From Mycoplasma sp. 2045 (GTDB lineage: Bacteria > Bacillota_I > Bacilli_A > Mycoplasmatales > Metamycoplasmataceae), in contig NZ_CP102083.1 in assembly GCF_024582715.1 (NCBI RefSeq), positions 558,001 to 622,000 on the forward strand: DNA of 64,000 nt, written 5' to 3'. Below the pieces are notes generated by a model. It was given only the letters and a program-made list of their open reading frames with translations, ran no database searches and was not told where the DNA came from. The position numbers were made by a program, and so were the translations under genes. Below are positions 22,253 to 32,622 of this stretch, in pieces; position 1 is the first letter of the stretch, and every line of letters begins with the position of its first letter.

Positions 22253-23950
22253 TTAACCAATGATAATGTCAGCTTCAACATATTCATAGGTACGACTAAA
22301 ATCTTTTTTACGTTTTCAAACATTAAGTGTTGAACTAATTCCAAATTGCCCAATGAACATTACAATAATTAATGTTAATTTTGAAACTATATTTAAGTTT
22401 TTTGTAATTCCTGATGATAAACCAGTTGTTCCAAAGGCACTTGCTACTTCGAAAATTAAATTCTCCATCGAGAATCCTTCATTAGGATCTTGCAAGAATG
22501 CATTTTCGATTTTTCCACCATAATCTTGGAATGAACTGAATAGAATCATTGAAGCAATAAGAATAATAATTGTTGCAATTGTTAATATTTTTGCAGACAT
22601 ATTAACAGTGTCTTGGTTGATAGCTCTCTTAAACACTCTAACTCTCGGTCTACCAAATAAAATTCTATATAGACCTAGAATTATAAGAGCTAAAGTTGTG
22701 GTTCTTATACCTCCACCAGTTGATGCAGGAGCTGAACCAATTATCATCATAAAGATAAACACAAAGGTTGAACCGTGTGTAAAATGTTTCATATTTACAG
22801 TAGCGAATCCAGCACTTCTTGTTGAAAGAGATGTGAAGAATACTGCAAAGAATTTATCAAATGTATTTCCGTATAATTGACCTTTTTCAATGTATTGCTT
22901 AAGATTTGAGAATTTTTCTAATTCTAAATCTTGGACATTTGCACCTTTTGAGAATCATTCAATGTAAGCTTTGTGAGTTTCATTACCAACACCCACAGGT
23001 AAGTGATATTGATTTCACAATGAATATGGATTTGAAGATGAAAGTTCAAATCCTAAGGAAATTCCAAATCCAATTAAAAATACAATTACATAAGTTGTAA
23101 GTGAAACTTTGGTGAATATTGAAAATTTAAATTGTGTATCCTTTCTTCTAAGTTTGCGTTTTATGTAAGACACAATATCGTGAAGAGCTGGATAACCTAA
23201 TCCACCAATAATAAGTAAGATAATAAAGCAAATTTGTAAGAAGTAATTTTGATAATACGGCATAAGTGAAGAGCTTGACATAATATCAAAACCAGCATTA
23301 TTGATTGCTGATATAGTATGGAAAATTCCATATTTTAAAGAAAGAACAAAATTACCTTGAGGATTTTTGAATGAACCATCAGTTAAAATTTGTTTCATTC
23401 CCTCTGTATGTTTTGGTGTTGCGAAATAGAAATAAAATGTAAGAATAACACTGAATAAACAAATACAAATAAAAATAAATTTAACTGATGAAATAATTAA
23501 TTTCGTAGTCTGTGTGACATCAGATACACCCCGTTCAGTTTGCATAATTTTAATTTCAGCAAGGGTGGATGTTTTTTTACCAAATAAGTAGTTAATGGCA
23601 AAAAACTTAAGTGCAAAAATACCAATTCCACCAGCTAAAATCAAGATAGCAATAATTGCTTGACCTAAATCATTTCACTGGCTAAATGTATCAACAGTCA
23701 CCAAACCGGTATCACTAAATGCACTAGCTGTTGTGAAAAATGCATCAATGTATTTAACACGTGCAGCTTCAGGATTTTGTGCTATTGGTGAGAACAAAAT
23801 CAAACTGGAAACTAGAATAATCAATAAGTAAATAAATAATAAATACTTAAGTTTTGATATGTTGTTTTTTCAATATCAAAACCTTCTAATTAATTTTGCT
23901 AATCTCGAGTTCTGAATCCTTAACTTGATACTATAAGAAGTCTTACTCAA
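22253..23950 (-). CDS. ktrB: Potassium transporter KtrB/TrkH family
   Basis: The 565-aa potassium translocating subunit. Four M1-P-M2 repeats are recognisable by pore glycines: FTTASAFSDTGLVT, FHTISAINNAGFDIMS, FTSLSTRSAGFATVN and FEVASAFGTTGLSSG. The start is a TTG at 23948-23950 with a strong GGAGG 5 bp before it; no ATG gives a full first helix. The stop overlaps the unused upstream ATG of ktrA. Works with KtrA to import K+ driven by membrane potential or Na+. Confidence 0.93.
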
Positions 23951-24031
23951 AATTCCTCCAAACTTACATTATTAAATGTAATTTAATTATATTAAATTAA
24001 AAAAATTCATTATTAAAATGAATTTATTAAA

Positions 24032-24277
24032 TTATTTTTTATTTTTTTCAGCATTCATTGATTTCATAATTTGACGAATTTGTGTTTCTGATGCTGTTCT
24101 ACCCATTTGTTTGAACATTACTCTAATCATTTTTTCATTGATAGGTGGGTTTTCTCTAAGTTGTTTTTCAAACATTCTTTTAGCAATAAAGAATGTTACT
24201 AAAGCAGTTGCAATAACTACAAATATTACAACAGCAATAATCATCCCAACAAATGCTCCAGTTTGCATTTCAACCAT
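24032..24277 (-). CDS. UPF0154 family membrane protein
   Basis: The 81-aa protein has one N-terminal transmembrane helix (MIIAVVIFVVIATALVTFFI). A conserved cytoplasmic part follows: FEKQLRENPPINEKMIRVM, then FKQMGRTASETQIRQIMKSM. This matches the UPF0154 (YneF-like) family found across Firmicutes and mycoplasmas. Function unknown. AAGGAG precedes the ATG. Confidence 0.88.
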   Translation of the reverse strand: MVEMQTGAFVGMIIAVVIFVVIATALVTFFIAKRMFEKQLRENPPINEKMIRVMFKQMGRTASETQIRQIMKSMNAEKNKK

Positions 24278-24324
24278 AATTATTCTCCTTAAAATAAATT
24301 TTGTAATGAGTTTTAATAATAAAA

Positions 24325-25404
24325 TTAAATATATTTTATTTTATCATAGTTTGTCTTATTAAAATCTTTTAAAAAGTTAACCAATAAATCTTTAGCAGCT
24401 ATTAAATCAGAAATTGAGCAAACACCAATAGGGCTATGTAAATATCTTTGTGGAAGTGAAATTGTTAAAGTTGCAGCTCCACCTTTTCCAAATTGAAGCT
24501 CATGTGCATCTGTACCTCCACCCATTGCAACAAATTTGTAAGCTGGAATTTTATATTTAACAGCAACTTCTTCAAAGAATTGAACTAATTTTGTATCCAT
24601 TAATGTTCCACCATCTTTAATTCTAAGAGCAGCACCTTTAAATAATGCTGTTGTTCCTGGAATTACATCTGGTGTATCGTGTGAAGAAGTTGTATCAAGT
24701 GCTATTGCAACATCTGGATTAACAAGTGCAACTGAACTTCTTGCTCCTCTCGTTCCAACTTCTTCTTGAACTGTTCCAACTAAATATAAATCAACATCTA
24801 GATCTAAATCAGCAACTTCATTTGCAATAAATTCTAAAACAGTTACACCTGCTCTATTGTCCATTGCTTTTCCACCGATTAAATCAGGATTATCAAATAA
24901 AATAGTTTCTCCACTCATTTGAACTCTATCACCAATTGTTACTCCTGCCGCTATTGCTTCTTGTTCATTTTTAAATCCAAAATCAGCATAAAGTTCATTA
25001 TTAGTCATAGCTTTTGAAACTTTAGAATTTTCCATAATGTGAATACTTGTGTGTCCAAATACACCTAAATATTCTTTGTTTGCTGTGATTAATTTAGCTT
25101 TTGTTCCAATAACTGTTGAAGCTCAAATTCCACCAATTGGACTTAATAATAATTGCCCTGATTTTTCAATTCTTCTTACAATGTAACCTACTTCATCCAT
25201 ATGTGCTGCAATCATAACTTTTGGAGCAGATGGATTTTTAGATGGTTTGTGAAAAATGATTGAACCTAATTTATCTCTTGAAATTAAGTAAACTGATGAA
25301 ATATTTTTTCTTAATTCATCCGCTACAGGTTCTTCGTATCTTGACATAGCTTCGATTTCTAAGTATTTAATTAATTGATTTTTAAATTGTTCTTTGTTGT
25401 TCAT
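24325..25404 (-). CDS. M42 family metallopeptidase (glutamyl aminopeptidase/endoglucanase-like)
   Basis: The 359-aa cytoplasmic di-metal aminopeptidase. Metal ligands are seen in IAAHMDEVGYIVR (His, Asp), GGKAMDNRAG (bridging Asp), TVQEEVGTRGA (catalytic Glu and ligand Glu), IALDTT (Asp) and LPQRYLHSPIG (His). One in-frame TGA is read as Trp. The ATG at 25402-25404 has AGAAGG at the right distance; the GTG two codons earlier overlaps it. Probably trims imported peptides, complementing the Opp/PepF system. Confidence 0.92.
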
Positions 25405-25508
25405 AAACACCTTCTGATTTGTAAAAATAGCTTTAAATTAAAGTTAATTTAAATTATATAAATCTTTATAAATTTTTTTAATTTTGTTTTATAATATTTT
25501 TACTAATT

Positions 25509-25593
25509 GCGTGAGTGGTGAAATTGGCAGACACGCTAGATTAAGGCTCTAGTGGGGCGACCCATGCAGGTTCAAGTCCTGTCTCGCGCACCA
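25509..25593 (+). tRNA. tRNA-Leu (anticodon AAG)
   Basis: 85 nt including encoded CCA. The acceptor stem is GCGTGAG/CTCGCGC with discriminator A. The anticodon stem CTAGA/TCTAG encloses loop TTAAGGC, giving anticodon AAG for CUU. A long variable arm is present, as in class II tRNA-Leu, and the T-arm is AGG-TTCAAGT-CCT. An unmodified or inosine A34 is unusual for tRNA-Leu. Confidence 0.93.
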
Positions 25594-25596
25594 TAT

Positions 25597-25619
25597 GACA
25601 CTAAAAAGTGTCTTTTTTT
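25597..25619 (+). terminator. Terminator of tRNA-Leu(AAG)
   Basis: GACACT-aaaa-AGTGTC is followed by seven Ts. Confidence 0.85.
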
Positions 25620-25644
25620 ATTTTCTTTTTGTACAAAAGGCAAA

Positions 25645-25674
25645 AAGAAAAATCGCCATTATTGTAGCGATTTT
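25645..25674 (-). terminator. Terminator of ptsH
   Basis: On the minus strand AAATCGC...GCGATTT is followed by TTCTTTTT, just after the ptsH stop codon. Confidence 0.75.
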
Positions 25675-25682
25675 CAGAACAA

Positions 25683-25946
25683 TTAAATTAAACCATGATT
25701 TTTTAAAGCAGCTTCAATAGCTTTTACTGCTGCTTCTTCATCTTCTCCAAGCACTTTAACTGTAATTTCAGCTCCGTGTTTAATTCCTAAAGCCATAATG
25801 TTCATAATTGATTTTAAATTAGCTTCACGTCCATTGTAAATTAATTTAGAATCTGATTTAAATTTTGTAGCCGTTGAAACAATTAAAGTTGCTGGTCTAG
25901 CATGTAAACCAATTGGATCAATAATTTTAGCTGTGAATTCTTTCAT
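25683..25946 (-). CDS. ptsH: Phosphocarrier protein HPr
   Basis: The 87-aa PTS phosphocarrier passes phosphate from enzyme I to sugar-specific EIIs. The active His is in DPIGLHARPATLIVS (His15 position) and the regulatory Ser lies in NLKSIMNIMALGIKHG (Ser46 position). Length is standard. GGAG precedes the ATG. Monocistronic with its own terminator. Sugar-specific PTS genes are not in this window. Confidence 0.96.
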   Translation of the reverse strand: MKEFTAKIIDPIGLHARPATLIVSTATKFKSDSKLIYNGREANLKSIMNIMALGIKHGAEITVKVLGEDEEAAVKAIEAALKNHGLI

Positions 25947-26052
25947 TGTTTTCTCCTTTGTTCCTTTGCAATTGATTTTAATAAAATGCTATTTAAAAAT
26001 TTAACAAAATAAAATTAAAAAAAGTAGTTTATCTAACCAAAATATACTCTTA

Positions 26053-27570
26053 TTATATCAATGGTTTAGTTATATCAAAAACAAATTTCTTAAATAGATT
26101 ACTTTTTTTCTTATTTTTACAGTTTTTTTTCATATTTTCAGATTTTTTATCATATTCATCAAAAATCTGAATTAGTTTTTGGACTGATTTTCCTTCAAAA
26201 ACGTCCATTGTTTCATATTGTGAAAACATACTTCTACTGTCTCAGTTAGTTGTTCCGACTCAAGCGATTTTGTCATCAACTATCCCTGCTTTAGTGTGTA
26301 AAAAATGGTCATCATAAATTTTTACCTCTAAACCATATGGAATTAATTCTTCAAGTTGAGATAAACTGATTTTATAAACGAGCTTCTTATCTGGTAACCC
26401 TGGGAAGTAAATTGTGATTTTCACATTATTTCTCAATGCTAAAATCAATTGTTTTTTAAGTGCATTAGTAACTGAAAAGTATGGTGTGCAAATACGAATT
26501 GACTTTTTAGCAGTTGCAATTAATTTTAGTCATAAAAATTCTGATTCTGAATAGTCAAAATTAGGTGATTCTAAAATTAAAAATGAATTATTTTCATATT
26601 CTTGATCACCAGTATCAATAAATAATGAACTTCTAATTTCAATTTTTTTATTAGTTATTATTTTTCAAAACTTAATAAAATGAATTATATATGTATTTAT
26701 ATATGGACCTGTAATCTTATAGTTAAGATCAATTCAGTGTCCATATTTTTTTGACATTGATGAATATTCATCTGAAATGTTGTTTCCACCTGAGAAAACC
26801 ATTTTGTTATCTATAATAATAAACTTCTCATGGTTTCTTGAAAAACTACTTGCATTAATAAATGGATAATAAATTTTTCCGATATAAGCAAACTCAATGT
26901 TTGGATGTTTAGATAATTTAGATAACTTTCTTTTTTGTGATGGCATAGCCCCAAAATCATCAACAAGTCATTTAATTTTTACACCTTCATTAGCTTTTTT
27001 AAGTAGTAAGCTTAAGAAGTGGTCTGAGATTTCTGATTTTTTAATTATGTATGTAATGATGTAGATTGTTTTTTTTGCATTATTGATTCCATTAAATAAG
27101 TAATCATAGAATCTATATCCTTCGTCATAGAATTCAATATTCGCAGGTAGGATGACATTATTATTAAGATTTGTAAGCTCTGTTAAATTATTACTTTTAT
27201 AACTTAATTGATTTTGATTTTTCATAAACAATGGAACATATTGTTTTAAACAATAAATCGGATTTTTATTAACCTTAATTTCATTTTTATTTTTTCAATG
27301 GAAACCATAAACGATAAAAATAACATGTCCGATTATTGGTAATAACATCGTTAAATAAATTCAAGAAAATTTCGACTCATGTTGCTTCTTTTGACTGTAA
27401 ATAACAAAGACAAAAGTCACATTAGTTACATAGAACAAGAAGATGAAAAAATATGAAACTTCTTTGTAAATATTAAGCACTAAAAACGATACAAAAACAA
27501 CAGTTAATGTAACAATGAAAAATGCAATTATAAATGAAATTAATCACTTTAAGTTATTTTTAGTAATCAT
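26053..27570 (-). CDS. cls: Cardiolipin synthase-like phospholipase D family protein
   Basis: The 505-aa membrane enzyme forms cardiolipin from phosphatidylglycerol. Three N-terminal hydrophobic segments (about residues 9-35, 38-56 and 70-92) are followed by two PLD domains. First HKD motif: SRNHEKFIIIDNKMVFSGGN. Second: FLHTKAGIVDDKIAWVGTTN. Both carry the catalytic His and Lys. Several TGA codons are read as Trp. The start MITKNNLKWLISFI was chosen because it is the only ATG before the first membrane helix. Divergent from the PotD-like gene. Confidence 0.92.
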
Positions 27571-27707
27571 GATTTAATTTTATATCATTTTATTCTTTTT
27601 GTCCTAAAAAATAGTACTTAAAAAATATTTTAATCACAAAAATAAATTTGGTTTTGGTATAAAATAAACATTATTTTAAATAATTAAAATTAAGACAAAA
27701 AGGATTT

Positions 27708-29492
27708 ATGAAACAGCAGAATTTACTTAGAAAACTCAAAGCTTGATCAGCAATTATTATAATTGCTTTAATCTCAATTTTTACCTTTACATTAGCCGGT
27801 GTAAAAATGAGTAACAGATTTAAACCATCCTTCTTTAATTACAAGTCTTATATCTCAGATGAGAATAGAGATAAAATTCAAGAAAACTTCTCTTACAAAA
27901 CATTTGATGAAATTAACGAATTCACAGTTGCCCTTGTAAACTCAAAAGCAATTGCTGGAATTGGAAGCGATTTCCAAGCAGTTAATTTAATCAAAAAAGA
28001 TCTATTAGCACCAATTGATTTTAGAAAGTTGCTAAATTTATCAGACAAACCTGATAAGGAGTTGCTTAAAAACATCTTGCAAACTATTTACACACCTATT
28101 GTGTTTGAACATTTAGCAAGTTATGATGAAGATCTAAAAACAGATCAATCAGGTAAAAAATTTGAGGAACCAAGACACTTATGAGAATACTTTGTTCCAT
28201 ACTTTATGCAGGATGCAGTAGTTGCATTTAACACAAAGAAACAAAAACAAACTAACGGTGTACAACCAATCACAAAAGAATTACTAGACCAAAATAAAGC
28301 AGAATTACAAGCTAATGGAACAAACCTTGGGGAGTTCGGTTCACTTAGTTTATATAACCAATTAAATACATTGTTTAATAATGGATATTCTAATTTAACT
28401 ATTACAGATGCTGTTAGAGCTAATATGTTATATGGTTCATTTTATGACTTTAAACCTACCGGTGTAGTCTTAAACACAAATAACGATGTTACTAAAGATA
28501 ACTACACAAAGTTTATTGATAACTTCTATTCACTTGTTCAAAAAGGTACTGGAAAAAATCCAAATGATAGCAACTATATCACATATGACGGTGATGGTCA
28601 AGGTATCTTAAATAAATTAATTAATCCACAGTATCCAGAAGCTGATTCAGCTGTTATGTATAATGGTGATGCATTGGATGCTTACTTCTCAGATAACAAC
28701 TATGAAGAAGTTGAAAACGGAACAGTACAATCATTTAAAATTGCACAAAACATCTTACTCATAGATGGATTAGTAGTTGCTAAAAACACATCACAAGGAA
28801 CTCTTGATGAACTTTATGAAACATTAAATTCATCAATTTATTCAAATATGGGTGAATTATATAGATTCACAAAACAATTTAAAAATGATATTCAGGAAGG
28901 TCTAAATAATTATTCACTTAAAATGTATGATGAATATATTGATTTAGTGTTCAGAGACTACTATACAGATCTAAATAAATATAATGATTTCAAGAGTCAA
29001 CTACACGAGCTTTATAAAGCTACATTAATCGATATCAATACACTTAGTTCATATAAAGCAAAAGTTGAAGAATTATTTAGTATTCAAGAAACTAAAAATG
29101 TTTTTGTAAGGTTGATTCAAGATTTAAACAATAAAGATCCTGAAAATACAATTGATATCAATAATGAAGATGAATTTAAGAAAAAGATTGAGTTTATAGT
29201 AAATCACATCGATTTTGCTAATAGTAAATTTGTTAAAATAATGAATAAAAAATACTTACAACTTAATAACTTCGACTTTGTTAACTATACTCCTCCAACA
29301 AGATTTGAATATGAGTTAGTTAAAAGAAATTACTTCATTACAGATGACAATGAAGTAGATAATAGTGCATTATACATTTATCAAATTGAAAATGATCCAA
29401 ACGAAAAAGTCACACACACTAAGATAAATGGTGTAGATGACAACTTATCTTCAAAAATCGGAATTGCATATAACCAAAAATTCAAAAGCTAA
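27708..29492 (+). CDS. PotD-like polyamine-binding protein, membrane-anchored, orphan
   Basis: The 594-aa protein has an N-terminal hydrophobic anchor (about residues 11-32) without a lipobox Cys. It is followed by a spermidine/putrescine-binding-like domain: NYKSYISDE at the start of the fold, GIGSDFQAVNLIKKDLLAPID, YFVPYFMQDAVVAFN, and MYNGDALDAYF with ILLIDGLVVAKNTS near the hinge. These match PotD as in M. genitalium MG045. The C-terminal 200 residues are extra and helical. No potABC genes lie in the window. AAAGGA precedes the ATG. Ligand inferred, not shown. Confidence 0.75.
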
Positions 29493-29500
29493 AAATATAG

Positions 29501-29506
29501 TATAAT
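29501..29506 (+). promoter_or_regulatory. Promoter -10 box for rpsT
   Basis: TATAAT lies just after the stop codon of the PotD-like gene and about 42 bp before the rpsT start. Confidence 0.5.
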
Positions 29507-29547
29507 AGAAAAGATTTTTCACATATATTTAGAAAAAGGGAGGATTT

Positions 29548-29808
29548 ATGGCTAACATTAAATCTAAAGTTAAAAGTATAGCTAAGATGGAAAAAGCTCG
29601 TGTTAAAAACGCTGCTATGAAATCAAGAGTTAAAACAGCTATACGTAAAGCTAGAGAAGCTGTTTTAGCTAAAGATGCAAAAGCTGCTGAATTAGTTGCA
29701 TTTGCTCACAAAACAATTGCTAAAGCTGTTTCTAAAGGTGTTTTCCACCCAAACAAAGGTGCTAGAAAACGTTCACGTTTAGATGAATTTGTAAACAAAA
29801 ACAAATAG
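29548..29808 (+). CDS. rpsT: 30S ribosomal protein S20
   Basis: The 86-aa basic, all-helical S20 binds 16S rRNA. MANIKSKVKSIAKMEKARVKN at the start and the KAVSKGVFHPNKGARKRSRL segment near the end are diagnostic. GGGAGG precedes the ATG. Its terminator, 29829-29831 plus 31145-31157, has been split by IS copy 2. Confidence 0.96.
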   Translation: MANIKSKVKSIAKMEKARVKNAAMKSRVKTAIRKAREAVLAKDAKAAELVAFAHKTIAKAVSKGVFHPNKGARKRSRLDEFVNKNK

Positions 29809-29828
29809 TTTAAACATCATAAAAAAAA

Positions 29829-29837
29829 CGGACTAAT
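29829..29837. terminator. Left half of the split rpsT terminator, including target duplication
   Basis: CGG at 29829-29831 plus the duplicated ACTAAT (29832-29837). Together with GTCCGCTTTTTT after the IS this reconstitutes CGGAC-TAAT-GTCCG and a T-run, a bidirectional terminator between rpsT and the HAD gene. Confidence 0.8.
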
Positions 29838-29845
29838 AAACTGGG

Positions 29846-29881
29846 ACACGAAATATGGACAATCCATATTTCGTGTTTTTT
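29846..29881 (+). terminator. Inward-facing terminator hairpin in IS left end (copy 2)
   Basis: ACACGAAATATGGA pairs perfectly with TCCATATTTCGTGT over 14 bp, followed by a T-run. The fifth pair is G-C here but A-T in copies 1 and 3, a compensatory change. It probably replaces the split rpsT terminator. Confidence 0.8.
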
Positions 29882-29895
29882 GTATAGGAGAATAT

Positions 29896-30212
29896 ATGAG
29901 ACAACTTAAACAGCATGAATGACTTGAACTTTTTCAATTTATCATGATTATAAAAAGGTTTAATTGCAAAAAATGATTTTGAAAATAAATTTCTTTCAAT
30001 CAGAGAATTAGCTTTTTGATAAAAAATTCATAGAAGTGAAAAGATATTTTATTAGAAATTACAAAAGATATAATTTAGGTATGACTAATTTAGAATCTCA
30101 AACAGGCAAATCTTCTAAAAAGGTAAAGGTGTAGGAAGGTCAAAAAGAAAAATATAACCCCAATTGAAATTGTTAAAAAGAATGAGAAAAAATGCCAAAA
30201 GAACAATTAATA
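29896..30212 (+). pseudogene. IS3-family orfA remnant (copy 2)
   Basis: Begins with an ATG after AGGAG, MRQLKQHEWLELFQ, parallel to intact orfA at 59810, but several frameshifts follow. It ends with a GAG-AAAAAA-TGCC run (A6 at 30187-30192) where orfB starts. With A6, orfB would lie in the -1 frame relative to orfA, as in typical IS3 elements. Confidence 0.7.
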
Positions 30213-31109
30213 GAACTTTTGGAAATTTACAAAGATTCTTTTGATAAAAATGGAATTGAAGTTGATATTTCTAAGATAAAAAGTCTTCAATTTCTGTAAG
30301 AAGATTGGGTCTTTCATTTAACAAGTCTAAATCAACCATTCATAATTTAAAAACAAAAAATAAACAAAATAAAAATCTAAAATTTAATAATAAATATGAT
30401 GAATTAGTAATTAAATCATTTAAACAAAATAAATGTTTATTTGGAAGAAAAAGACTTGAAAATTATATAAAAGAGAATATCAAATAGCGCTTAATTATAG
30501 AACTATTGGTAGAATAATGAATAGATTAAATTTGTTTTGTTTAATTAGAAAAAGAAAAAGGACAGAGAACAAAAAATACAAATGTAAAATTTATTGATTT
30601 AGTAAATCGAGATTACAAAGGTCAAAAAATCAAATTATTGCAACAGATGTAACATATATACAAGCCCCAAAAGATTGTGAAAACAATTTTGTTTTCTTGT
30701 CAGTTGCCATTGATCATAAAAGTAAATATATTGTTAATTACAATCTTTCAACAAGAAATGATCTTGAACTGGTTATACAACATATGTCAAAAATAAAATT
30801 AAATCAAAAATGAATTGCACATTCTGATCATGGATTTCAATATTCTTCAAAAATTATGTAGAAACAATTCAAAAGAACAATGGAATGGTTTCAATGGGAA
30901 GGGTCGGAAATTCTTTGGATAATAGGAAGCTGAATATTTCTTTTCAATTTTGAAATCTGAATGTTTAAAATTAATAGACATATCAAAAATTACATTTAAA
31001 GAACTTAAAAATTTAATTAATAATTTTATATTTTGATATAACACTGAAAGAATTCAATCTGTACTGAATTGAAAAACACTCAAGAATCTTGAGTGTTATG
31101 ACAAATTAA
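30192..31109 (+). pseudogene. IS3-family orfB remnant (copy 2)
   Basis: Starts MPKEQLIELLEIYKDSFD and retains recognisable transposase pieces: ATDVTYIQAPKDCENNFVFL, WIAHSDHGFQYSS and the AEYFFSILKSECLK segment. At least seven frameshifts, mostly short homopolymer deletions, prevent a full product. Confidence 0.8.
31075..31097 (-). terminator. Inward-facing terminator hairpin in IS right end (copy 2)
   Basis: AACACTCAAGA/TCTTGAGTGTT is a perfect 11-bp palindrome with a TTTTTC tail on the minus strand. Copies 1 and 3 have AACACC/GGTGTT here, so both arms changed together. Confidence 0.8.
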
Positions 31110-31138
31110 ACTTTTGTCCAATTTTCGTGTCCTAGTTT

Positions 31139-31157
31139 ACTAATGTCCGCTTTTTTA
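31139..31157. terminator. Right half of the split rpsT terminator, including target duplication
   Basis: ACTAAT (31139-31144) followed by GTCCGCTTTTTT. See the left half at 29829. Confidence 0.8.
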
Positions 31158-31203
31158 TTTCTCTTCTTCACTTTTACAATAGTGTGCAAGTTATAAAAGT
31201 TTT

Positions 31204-32073
31204 TTAGTACATAATTTTCTTATTTGTTTTCGCAATATTTCCCATTTGAGAAACAGCTCTTTTAAGTTCATAATCTCCACGATATAAATAATCAACAATA
31301 GCTTCAGCTAATCCATCTTGAAGCACATCTGATGTGTAATATTTTGCAAATGATTTTGTATATTGGTCAGAATTATCCATTGCATATGAATATCCTGATA
31401 ATTTAAACATCGGAATGTCGTTTGGACTATCTCCAATTGTCATAACATCAGCTAAATCAGCGTTGAAAATGTTTTCACATAATCATTTCATTCCTGAACC
31501 TTTATTTACTCCAGGATTAGACATTTCGATATATAAATAATCAACATTGACTAAGTCTAACTTAATATCTGATTGATTATATAAATCAACAAATTTTTCT
31601 AATTGTTCTTTTGTTCCATAAGCTTCAATTCTGTGTAAATCAGCAGGAATAGTTCCATCTGTAATTCACTTATCATATTCATTAAATGATGTTAAAAACT
31701 CATAGATATCATCGTGAACGTTGTATAAGTAGAATTGATTAACACCTGCATAATATAATGTAACATCAGCTTTGAGTGCTAAATCTCAAACCTTTTTAGC
31801 TTCATTAGGATCAATTATTTCAATGTGCAATGGTTTTTCTTCTTGCATATCATAAATAATCGCACCACTTGAACAAGATAAATATCTTGAATTAAGTTCT
31901 CTAGCTAAACGTTTAATTTTTTCTAAAACTGGATTACCTGTGTTGATTACGAATGGAATATTTTTAGATGATAAATCTAAAACTTGTTCTTTTACTTTTT
32001 CTGATAATTTTTTATGTGGAAATCCGTAAATTGTTCCATCCACATCACTAAAAACTGCAAATGATTTATTCAT
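31204..32073 (-). CDS. Cof-type HAD-IIB family hydrolase
   Basis: The 289-aa phosphatase of small sugar or nucleotide phosphates. HAD motif I is FSDVDGTIYG (nucleophile Asp), motif II is FVINTGNP, the cap domain is between about residues 85 and 190, and motif IV is MTIGDSPNDIPMFKLSG (Mg-binding Asps). TGA codons are read as Trp. Its transcript runs toward IS copy 2, and its original terminator was the hairpin shared with rpsT. The substrate cannot be told from sequence. Confidence 0.9.
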
Positions 32074-32139
32074 GCGAATATTATAAATTAAACTATCAAA
32101 ATATAGCTAAAAATAATATTTTCAATTAAAATATATTTC

Positions 32140-32622
32140 ATGAAAGATATTATTAAATATTTAAACAAACGACTTAAGCATGATAAGAAGAAACTGCTTA
32201 CTTACAAGATTATTGATATCAGTTTTTCTATAATAATTGCACTGCTTAATATTTCATCAATTATCATAGCTGCAATTGCGCTTTCAATCATTGTGTCACA
32301 TGGGCAAACAAATGGAAATGATGAATTACAAAGAAACTCATCATACATTTCGGTTATCTTACTTTGTGTGTTTATGATTATTCTATTCTTTTTAAACATT
32401 GGAATAGCTATTTATCGTAGCAATACTAAGATGTCAACTTATAAGAAAGTTCATGAAAGTTTGGGATATCTTGAAATTAAGTATGCTAATGGTTTAATTT
32501 CAGAAGAAAACTTAATTAAATTCATTGACTATATGTACACTGAAGCTAAATCATTCAAGAAATTAGCAATCTTAGAAGTTATTCAGGATGAAATTACCTC
32601 ACCATCAGGAGGTAAGAAATAA
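32140..32622 (+). CDS. Small two-helix membrane protein 1 of 3 (160 aa)
   Basis: Not firmly recognised. A basic N-terminus (YLNKRLKHDKKKLLTYKIID) is followed by two transmembrane segments (about residues 25-50 and 70-93), then an amphipathic C-terminal tail. The architecture recalls SLATT/DUF4231-type 2TM proteins. The stop codon overlaps the next start (TAATG). First of three overlapping genes with the same layout. Confidence 0.75.
   Translation: MKDIIKYLNKRLKHDKKKLLTYKIIDISFSIIIALLNISSIIIAAIALSIIVSHGQTNGNDELQRNSSYISVILLCVFMIILFFLNIGIAIYRSNTKMSTYKKVHESLGYLEIKYANGLISEENLIKFIDYMYTEAKSFKKLAILEVIQDEITSPSGGKK

Larger units (their letters stand above)
29838..31138 (+). mobile_element. IS3-family insertion sequence, copy 2 (older, degraded)
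   Basis: A 1301-bp element with ends AAACTGGGACAC and GTGTCCTAGTTT. It is flanked by a perfect 6-bp repeat, ACTAAT (29832-29837 and 31139-31144), which sits in the loop of the rpsT terminator. Sequence is clearly diverged from copies 1 and 3. Many single-base indels, mostly in A or T runs, break both frames. Confidence 0.9.

Noticed and set aside
22239-22253. ATG at 22251-22253 as ktrA start
   Set aside because: It lacks a ribosome-binding site, and its first codons form the GGAG used by the ATG at 22238.
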